From a virus: a stretch of DNA of 34,302 bases. The DNA lies in the IMG/VR virus record IMGVR_UViG_3300025674_000177, positions 1 to 34,302 of that record. One strand, 5' to 3'. Positions 29,256 through 34,302 of the stretch are shown here, in pieces. The notes beneath the pieces are model-generated. The model was not told the origin of the DNA. It worked only from the letters and a program-made list of their open reading frames with translations, and did not search any database. The first letter of the stretch is position 1, and each line of letters opens with the position of its first letter. A program made the position numbers and the translations under genes.

Positions 29256-29948
29256 TTATTTACCAGTTGATCCAAAACCACCCCTTCCGCTATCTTCAAT
29301 ATTCTCTACGATCTCCATTTTGCTTGGATATAGTGGTCTTATTAGCATTTGGGCGATTTTATCTCCTTTTTTAATAGTATAAGGTTCGTGTCCTGCATTA
29401 TATAGAATAACCCCTATTTCTTTACGATATGAATTATCTATTGTTCCAGGTGTATTTAATACTGTAATTCCATGCTTCAATGCTAAGCCTGATCTAGGGC
29501 GAATATCTGCCACTGCATAGGCTTCTATATGACTAGAAATTTTATTATTGTATTTCTTTTTATAGCTCCACTCTTCAAGTAAATACAATATTTCATTTCC
29601 ATTAAAGTCTTTTTTAGCTTTTCCGATTCTTTGTCTTTTTGAATATTTAATTGGCAACTCAAGACTAATTCCTGTTTTTACTAAGATTCTGCCTTGAGAG
29701 TATAATTTGCACTCGTTCGGCAATCCGTCTGGCAGATGATTTCGATCAAAACAATCAAGATGATCTTCGAAATTAAGATTCTGTTTATGTGTTATATCAT
29801 AATTATACATCGCCTCCTCTTTGTAATGAATATCTTTTAGTTTTTCACCGCAAAAATCATCGGCATATAAATCCCATAAATCGCCCTCGTTTTCTTGGGT
29901 TGGTGCCTTTGCTGTTTTTGTTAATAGTTTTGTTTTAAATGGTATCAT
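29256..29948 (-). CDS. dut: dUTPase with an inserted segment
   Basis: 230 residues against about 150 for the usual trimeric enzyme. Motif 1 begins at [15 protein letters not shown] (15-29), motif 2 is PRSGLALK (151-158), motif 3 [16 protein letters not shown] (165-180), motif 4 GDKIAQM (195-201), motif 5 GRGGFGSTG (221-229). All five are present, so it should hydrolyse dUTP to dUMP and keep uracil out of phage DNA. Extra residues (about 32-80) stand between motif 1 and the next strand, and a second loop occurs at 102-140. Confidence 0.88.
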   Translation of the reverse strand: MIPFKTKLLTKTAKAPTQENEGDLWDLYADDFCGEKLKDIHYKEEAMYNYDITHKQNLNFEDHLDCFDRNHLPDGLPNECKLYSQGRILVKTGISLELPIKYSKRQRIGKAKKDFNGNEILYLLEEWSYKKKYNNKISSHIEAYAVADIRPRSGLALKHGITVLNTPGTIDNSYRKEIGVILYNAGHEPYTIKKGDKIAQMLIRPLYPSKMEIVENIEDSGRGGFGSTGK

Positions 29949-30105
29949 GATTTTTTTATTAATTAATAGGTTTTTCCTTGATTGTAGGCTTATAAATCAC
30001 TCCCTTACCTGCCAAAGCGAATTTAACTATTTCTAGCATCAAGGACAGTCAAGCACTTCAACCTAAAAAGCACTAGCTACAAAATGGCAGGAGGGTATTT
30101 TTTAG
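29949..30105 (-). other. Intergenic region between SSB-like and dUTPase genes
   Basis: 157 bases. On the - strand there is a TTGACT (30052-30047) without a convincing -10, and a 26-codon ORF (30039-29959) that I do not call a gene. Somewhat richer in G and C than the surroundings, with the run CCCTCCTGCCATTTTG near the start. It may hold a promoter for dUTPase. Confidence 0.4.
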
Positions 30106-30501
30106 TTAAAACGGTACATCATCTAGCAAATTCTCTGGCTGGTATCCGTTAGCCTTTGCCTGGTTATGCTTGTCTACCGCTTCAAATTTAGCTTTGTTAA
30201 TTACTAGTTTTATATAAGTAATTGTCTTTCCTGCTTGATCCTGGAAATTATCCACCATTAATCCAATTTCTGCTTCGAATAATTGACCTCGAGAATCCAA
30301 AATTGCTCTTTCTGTTTCTCTGTCTATTTTAGACTTAAAAGCAATAAATGGCAAGCTTTTTGATATATATTTATCATCTTTTTTAGTGGAAATATTGACT
30401 TTTCCGCTAATAGATTTTTCGCTTTCTCTTATTTCAAAAGTGCCTTTTTCATATTGATTATTTTCTTTGTTATATGTGTTTGTTATTCTTAGTTTTTGCA
30501 T
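30106..30501 (-). CDS. ssb: Single-stranded-DNA-binding-like protein
   Basis: 131 residues, strand-rich first part (FEIRESEKSISGKVNISTKK, SLPFIAFKSKIDRETERAIL, FEAEIGLMVDNFQDQAG) as in an OB-fold, and a tail ending LLDDVPF, the acidic-aromatic C-terminal tip of SSB proteins that recruits replication partners. OB-fold details are inferred. Located beside the helicase and dUTPase in the replication cluster, which supports the call. Confidence 0.7.
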   Translation of the reverse strand: MQKLRITNTYNKENNQYEKGTFEIRESEKSISGKVNISTKKDDKYISKSLPFIAFKSKIDRETERAILDSRGQLFEAEIGLMVDNFQDQAGKTITYIKLVINKAKFEAVDKHNQAKANGYQPENLLDDVPF

Positions 30502-30580
30502 AGTTTTTGTGTTGTTATTTTCATTGTTTTTAATTTTATCTAATTGATTTAAGGTATTGATGAGACGGTATAAACTTGTA

Positions 30581-30793
30581 TTATATAGCTTCTAGTTCAG
30601 CTAAACAATTCTGATAATTAAAATCATTTTTAAGCATTAATACTTTTCTTTTTGATAATGATAATTTTTGCCATCTTTGAAATCCTAAACTATAAATTGT
30701 CTCTTTTTTATCCACATCAAATAAATTAGACAATTTGTTTGCCACATTCTCTGCCACATCTCTTGTAAATATTTGTTTTATTGTGTTAGTCAT
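30581..30793 (-). CDS. Small protein of unknown function
   Basis: 70 residues starting MTNTIKQIFTRDVAENVANK; helical, mildly basic, ends in LAELEAI. It has the complete early promoter cassette (30826-30853) and AACTTAAATTAAAAAAACT leader, so it starts a transcript that continues into the SSB-like gene. No family recognised. Confidence 0.65.
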   Translation of the reverse strand: MTNTIKQIFTRDVAENVANKLSNLFDVDKKETIYSLGFQRWQKLSLSKRKVLMLKNDFNYQNCLAELEAI

Positions 30794-30825
30794 AGTTTTT
30801 TTAATTTAAGTTAATTATATATTTA

Positions 30826-30853
30826 AGTTTATAATGTAGAATGTTAAAGTCAA
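30826..30853 (-). promoter_or_regulatory. Early promoter cassette before the gene at 30793
   Basis: On the - strand TTGACTTTAACATTCTACAT and then TATAAACTTA: TTGACT (30853-30848), 16-base spacer, TAAACT (30831-30826). Almost identical to the junction promoters. Confidence 0.7.
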
Positions 30854-31317
30854 GCATAAATATTAAAATATTTTCTTTTTATTGCGATTTTTTTACCCAC
30901 GAGATAAATCTCATCTTCATATTCAACTGTTGTCTCGTTTATATATCTTCCATGCTTTGGTTGTTCTTTGTGGATAATTTTTAATGATCCAGCTTCGGAA
31001 ATTCTGCAATTTGTGTTAAATTTTTCTCTTAAAGTCTGCATTACTTCATATGCTTTTCTTTTTGTGTAGATTGCAATTCGTGTAATTTTTAATTTCTTTT
31101 CTGCATTTGCTTTTAAAATGCGATCTCTATTTTTTTTATAATATTCTTTTTTCTTTCTTGCTATTTCAGATTTATTTTTTATATAATATTCGCTTTTTTT
31201 TCTTATTACTTTTTCTTTGTTTTCTTCGTAATATTTTTTGCCATATTCTTTTAATCTTGTTTCGTTTTTTTTTCTATATTCTTTGTAGTACTCTTTTTTT
31301 TCTTCTTTTGTTTTCAT
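30850..31317 (-). CDS. Lys/Tyr/Glu-repeat protein, possible nuclease relative
   Basis: 155 residues. Residues 1-75 consist of imperfect repeats of the type EYYKKNKDRI/KKKEYYKKNRDRI, making a charged helix. The second half has strand-forming ITRIAIYTKRKAYEVMQTLR and KKIAIKRKYF. The repeat helix is the same as the N-terminus of many phage HNH or NUMOD-type nucleases and homing-type proteins, but no HNH Cys/His cluster is seen here, so the catalytic part is missing or different. Confidence 0.55.
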   Translation of the reverse strand: MKTKEEKKEYYKEYRKKNETRLKEYGKKYYEENKEKVIRKKSEYYIKNKSEIARKKKEYYKKNRDRILKANAEKKLKITRIAIYTKRKAYEVMQTLREKFNTNCRISEAGSLKIIHKEQPKHGRYINETTVEYEDEIYLVGKKIAIKRKYFNIYA

Positions 31318-31319
31318 AA

Positions 31320-31391
31320 TTATTTTAATTTAATGTTGTTATCTTTTATTTCCTGTAAAATTCTTTCTATTGATTTTGATATATGCTCCAT
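31320..31391 (-). CDS. Possible 23-residue peptide
   Basis: ORF MEHISKSIERILQEIKDNNI plus KLK, helical. It lies between helicase stop and the next gene with the same compact TAA-TT-ATG spacing that marks real genes here. Too short for certainty; it could be a chance ORF in the leader. Confidence 0.35.
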   Translation of the reverse strand: MEHISKSIERILQEIKDNNIKLK

Positions 31392-31397
31392 AATTAT

Positions 31398-32690
31398 TTA
31401 ATTTATTTCTAAAAATCTTCCAAAATTACCTTGAATCATCACATTTGAAACCCCAGTTCGTCCATGCCTATTCTTAGCAATTATTATTTTTCCAGCATCT
31501 GAAAAATATCCGTCCTCCTTATCTTCATTCCTATCTCTATGTAGTATCATGGCAACGTCTGCATCTTCTTCTATACCTCCGCTGCTTTTGAAGTCATTAA
31601 TTGTTGGTTCTTGATTACTTCCTTCAACTGCTTTTCTGTTAATTTGTGCAAGTGCTAAAATTGGAATATCAAATTGTTTTGCTATTGATTTTAAAGCTGT
31701 TGTGTTCTCTTTTATTATTAAAGACTCGTTCTTATTTCTAGTGTCCTCACCTTTCATAATCTGGATATAATCCACAACTACCAAGTCTACTGGTTGTTTG
31801 TCTATCTGATTTTTAATAATTTGTTTTATTTGTGTTATATTTAGTCCAGAAGAGTCATTGACATATATTTTCATATTTCTCAATTCTTCTTTAGCCTCCT
31901 GCAAATCTGCTACTTCGGATTGGTTTAGGCATTTTTTCTGAATCTTCCAATTATCAATAGACTTCATGTTTGACAAGAATTTATACATTACATTTCTTTT
32001 ATCTACTTCTAACGAGATAAAGAGGCATCTTTTACCTGATCGACTTGCATTTAATATAATATTTTGCCCTATTGTCGTTTTGCCGACGGAAGGTCTTGCC
32101 CCTATAATATAAAGCTGTTTTGCATAAAGTCCGCCATTTATAAGATTGTCTAATTTAGAAAATCCTGTTTCGACAAATTTATCACTCAAGCCCTCTGCAT
32201 CTTCTTTGTCAAGATCGTCAAGAATGTCAGAAGTGCATTGCGTTTGTTTTTTAGGTTCTTGAAATTCTAATCCTGCAATTTTATTCTGGAAGTCTGATGA
32301 TAAATAGTTAAAACTTTTTTCTTGTAATTCGTTTTTACAATTTTCTATTAACTCGTAAAACTCTCTTTTTTGCCATAATTCAATTAATGTTTTGGCATAA
32401 CTTCTTAAATCAGCAACTCCATTTGCTAATTGCATTAATATCATTAAGTATTTAGAGCCTCCCAAGTCTTTAAATATCGTATTGTTTTGCATAAAATTTT
32501 TAAGTGTGACAGGATCAGCAGTTCCTCCCTCTCTTCCAATGCGAATAAACTCCTTCCAAATTTCTTGATGTTCGATATAAGAAAAATGCTTTGATTCTAA
32601 AATATCAGCTACATTTAATAACAAGCTGTTATTCATTATTGCAGTTCCTAAAATAATTTGCTCTGCTTCTTGATTTTCGTAAATAGTCAT
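31398..32690 (-). CDS. dnaB: DnaB-type replicative helicase
   Basis: 430 residues. N-terminal helical domain 1-120 with EQIILGTAIMNNSLLLNVAD. RecA-like domain: Walker A GARPSVGKTT (197-206), an LEVD site following strand RCLFISLEV, Walker B VDLVVVDYIQIM (301-312), LALAQINRK (about 345-353) and the arginine-finger region KNRHGRTG near 405-412. Unwinds DNA at the fork and would recruit host polymerase. The preceding gene with a DUF6291-type N-terminus fits a helicase loader or initiator. It is 2 bases from that gene. Confidence 0.93.
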   Translation of the reverse strand: MTIYENQEAEQIILGTAIMNNSLLLNVADILESKHFSYIEHQEIWKEFIRIGREGGTADPVTLKNFMQNNTIFKDLGGSKYLMILMQLANGVADLRSYAKTLIELWQKREFYELIENCKNELQEKSFNYLSSDFQNKIAGLEFQEPKKQTQCTSDILDDLDKEDAEGLSDKFVETGFSKLDNLINGGLYAKQLYIIGARPSVGKTTIGQNIILNASRSGKRCLFISLEVDKRNVMYKFLSNMKSIDNWKIQKKCLNQSEVADLQEAKEELRNMKIYVNDSSGLNITQIKQIIKNQIDKQPVDLVVVDYIQIMKGEDTRNKNESLIIKENTTALKSIAKQFDIPILALAQINRKAVEGSNQEPTINDFKSSGGIEEDADVAMILHRDRNEDKEDGYFSDAGKIIIAKNRHGRTGVSNVMIQGNFGRFLEIN

Positions 32691-32692
32691 AA

Positions 32693-33475
32693 TTAAAAAT
32701 TGTATTCTAACCCATTAACCCCTAATTCTTTTTTTAAAGAATTTAATATCTTTTCTTTAAAATCATTAGAAAATGAATTATATTTATAAAAATTATCTTT
32801 GGTCATAAATAACTTTGCTTTATTTGACCGTGTGACCTCTATTTTATTTATTAATGTGTCATTCATCATTTTATTGATTAAATCGACTGTGTGTTGCTCT
32901 CTGTTTGATTCTGATTGATTATATTCATCTTTCCAGCACTCTTGATTTAACCATGTCGCAGGATATTTCCAGAATTGACTGTCTTTCGATCTATTTTTAA
33001 TATAGCTATCTAATCCTGCCATGATATTCTCAAAGCTGTCTTTCTTTAATGCTGTCTTGAGTTTATTTTTAACATCACTAGGACTTTTCTTTTTTCCGTA
33101 TCTATTATAAAATTCTTCAAATTGTTCATTCAATACATTTTCATTCTTCATTATACATTCTACATTTACATTTTCATTTACATTGCCTTCTGTTTTGCTT
33201 TCATCTTGCTTATTTTTTGCTTCTGGTTTGCTTATTTTTTGCTTCTGTTTTGGTTTTGTTCCGTTTATATATTTCTTATTATTAGCTTCTAATTGAGGCT
33301 TGATTAATGTAAATATTGTTTTAGATAATCCAGATAATTCAACCTCTTTAAAATTAAGAGAATACTCAGCTATTGCATTGTAAATTTCTAATTGATTTTC
33401 GTTTGGAAGTTCTTTTATTGCTTCGTAAAATGATCTGTAAAAGATATAACTATCTCTAGTATTTTGATGTGTCAT
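32693..33475 (-). CDS. DUF6291-type replication protein (initiator or helicase-loader-like)
   Basis: 260 residues. Residues 10-75 (FYRSFYEAIKELPNENQLEI, then YNAIAEYSLNFKEVELSG, then ANNKKYINGTKPK) match the DUF6291 domain of phage replication proteins. A charged linker (75-115) leads to EEFYNRYGKKKSPSDVKNKL and KYPATWLNQECWKDEY, as seen in phage proteins that precede DnaB helicases. Likely binds origin DNA and loads the helicase. Its start codon lies inside a repeat that can pair with its leader, see the leader at 33476. Confidence 0.75.
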   Translation of the reverse strand: MTHQNTRDSYIFYRSFYEAIKELPNENQLEIYNAIAEYSLNFKEVELSGLSKTIFTLIKPQLEANNKKYINGTKPKQKQKISKPEAKNKQDESKTEGNVNENVNVECIMKNENVLNEQFEEFYNRYGKKKSPSDVKNKLKTALKKDSFENIMAGLDSYIKNRSKDSQFWKYPATWLNQECWKDEYNQSESNREQHTVDLINKMMNDTLINKIEVTRSNKAKLFMTKDNFYKYNSFSNDFKEKILNSLKKELGVNGLEYNF

Positions 33476-33649
33476 TGAACCTTGTATAATATGGGCGAGG
33501 GGCGAGGTTCAAAACACCCCTCATAATAATAAACTGTCTTTATATTGAACCTAAGACAAAATCAGGGAGGTTGCTCCCGATATGTCAGTACCAACCTCGC
33601 CCTATAAAATATAGTATTTATTAAATAATTTTAAAAGTCAAGTAATTAT
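33476..33649 (-). promoter_or_regulatory. Structured leader of the replication gene
   Basis: 174 bases without a gene. On the - strand GGGCGAGGTT is missing as a local hairpin arm but AACCTCGCCC (33509-33500) pairs with GGGCGAGGTT (33602-33593) over 10 bases. Inside is a GGGAG/CTCCC hairpin (33578-33574, 33569-33565). TGAACC (33511-33506) can instead pair with GGTTCA at 33551-33546 or at 33481-33476, the last touching the ATG. AGGTTCAAT occurs twice (33552-33544 and 33482-33474). A TTGACT (33641-33636) may be the promoter -35. Candidate cis-regulatory RNA or origin element. Confidence 0.55.
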
Positions 33650-33946
33650 TTATATTACTACATAATTAGTTATTTCTTTTAGATAATTAAAAGCTTCAAG
33701 AAAGTTTCTAAATTCTTTTTTTAATTCGTGTCTATTCCATTTTTTGTTATGGTCGATTGTGTGATCTGTGTTCTTCCAAACTTTAAAATTTTTACCAAAT
33801 CTTGAGAATCCAAATTTTACTGCTTCATTTTCTCGATAAGAGACTAGATAATTTTCGAATTGTGATGTTGAAATATTATGTAATTCTATGCTTAAGTTAT
33901 TACTAAGATTTTGTAATAATTGCAGTTTTCTAAATTCATTTTTCAT
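33650..33946 (-). CDS. First gene of leftward unit, unknown function
   Basis: 98 residues, basic: MKNEFRKLQLLQNLSNNLSI, then FGFSRFGKNFKVWKNTDHTI, ending YLKEITNYVVI. Follows the leftward early promoter and the AACTTAAATAAAAAGCT leader, so it is expressed early. No family recognised; the strand-turn-helix outline is compatible with a small regulatory or host-takeover protein. Confidence 0.65.
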   Translation of the reverse strand: MKNEFRKLQLLQNLSNNLSIELHNISTSQFENYLVSYRENEAVKFGFSRFGKNFKVWKNTDHTIDHNKKWNRHELKKEFRNFLEAFNYLKEITNYVVI

Positions 33947-33976
33947 AGCTTTTTATTTAAGTTAATTATTTAACTA

Positions 33977-34004
33977 ACTTTACAATGTAAAATGTTAAAA
34001 TCAA
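33977..34004 (-). promoter_or_regulatory. Leftward early promoter
   Basis: On the - strand TTGATT (34004-33999), 16-base spacer, TAAAGT (33982-33977) in the same cassette TTTTAACATTTTACATTGTA as the rightward promoter. The two promoters face away from each other across the junction, about 400 bases apart once the overlap is removed. Confidence 0.7.
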
Positions 34005-34019
34005 GAAAGAAGTCCTTTT

Positions 34020-34043
34020 TAAAATTTCCGCCCGAAAATTTTA
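34020..34043. other. AT-stem hairpin with CG-rich loop
   Basis: TAAAATTT at 34020-34027 pairs with AAATTTTA at 34036-34043 around the loop CCGCCCGA. It lies between the leftward early promoter and the terminal repeat. It could be a protein-binding palindrome or part of an origin; no function can be assigned. Confidence 0.45.
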
Positions 34044-34064
34044 AACAAAGATAACTGCAAAGAT

Positions 34065-34302
34065 CAGGAGGAGGAAAACTAAAACCTCCCCCCTTCAATC
34101 ATGCAACTTTTGAGGGTGCTGTAATTAACTTAAATCAAAGATGAGATACACCCTCATGGGGAAATGAAAACCCCCAAAAATATTTTAATATAATAAAAAT
34201 TAATTTGCAAATAATACTTGACTTTAACATTTTACATTGTAAACTTAGTTAAGTAATCAACTTAAATATCTTAAATATGTTAAACAAACTAACAAAAAAA
34301 AT
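34065..34302. repeat. Right copy of terminal direct repeat
   Basis: Second copy of the block at 1-242, 4 bases shorter overall. It includes the TTGACT/TAAACT promoter and the ATG at 34277 of the gene that is complete at 217-378, so the window wraps around. The GGAGGAGG/CCTCCTCC stem of the left copy is interrupted here (CCTCCCCC). Confidence 0.9.

Larger units (their letters stand above)
33947..34302. other. Non-coding divergent control region at the genome junction
   Basis: No gene lies here apart from the first bases of the wrapped copy of the gene at 217. With 1-216 it forms the only long intergenic region in the genome, and transcription leaves it in both directions. It holds a leftward promoter (33977-34004), a hairpin with an 8-base stem and CG-rich loop (34020-34043), the GC-rich inverted repeats of the terminal block, and the rightward promoter. 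Such a region could also hold a replication origin or packaging site, but nothing seen proves either. Confidence 0.7.

Noticed and set aside
29959-30039. 26-codon ORF between SSB-like and dUTPase genes
   Set aside because: It overlaps a possible promoter region, has no leader like those of other genes and no sequence support.

Overview
The window looks like the whole genome of a tailed phage with a short tail (podovirus, P22-like virion plan), assembled with its two ends overlapping. A block of about 240 bases at the left end (1-242) recurs at the right end (34065-34302) with a few differences. A large and a small terminase, P22-type portal, scaffold, coat, tail adaptor, gp10-type tail protein, ejection-type proteins, tail fibre, spanins, a DnaB-type helicase, an SSB-like protein and a dUTPase are present. 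I find no integrase, DNA polymerase, RNA polymerase or tRNA, so the phage is probably lytic and leans on host polymerases. The sequence is very AT-rich, and the overlapping Rz/Rz1-type spanin pair implies a Gram-negative host. Promoters look like sigma70 (TTGACW, 16-17 bases, TATAAT or TAAACT) rather than the Bacteroidetes type, while start codons lack Shine-Dalgarno sequences and instead follow A-rich leaders. An AT-rich, probably uncultured proteobacterium is my best guess for the host; the sequence does not settle it.

Layout. Two transcription units diverge from a non-coding region that spans the circular junction (33947-34302 plus 1-216). The rightward unit (217-6058, + strand) carries small unknown genes, a hexapeptide-repeat protein, an Xre-type regulator, a candidate annealing protein, a RusA-like resolvase, two short DNA methyltransferase-like proteins and a Ref-type HNH nuclease: a recombination and DNA-modification module. 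The leftward unit (33946 down to 6088, - strand) starts with replication (DUF6291-type protein, DnaB helicase, SSB-like, dUTPase). It continues with the small terminase, a cluster of small genes including a RepL-like protein behind a near-consensus promoter, the large terminase, portal, scaffold, coat, decoration-like protein, tail adaptor and tail protein. Three ejection-type proteins, two tiny basic proteins, the tail fibre and its DUF4376 partner follow, and the unit ends in a lysis and export cassette. The two units converge at 6059-6087.

Regulation is unusually legible. An early-type promoter cassette recurs at both sides of the junction and inside both units. A second motif containing AATTTTACATAACCT stands in front of the portal, scaffold (twice) and tail fibre genes. 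GC-rich hairpins, conspicuous in this AT-rich genome, sit between the coat, decoration and following genes and before the small terminase. The leader of the replication gene at 33475 has mutually exclusive pairings and a 9-base direct repeat that reaches its start codon; this is the best candidate here for an undescribed cis-regulatory element.
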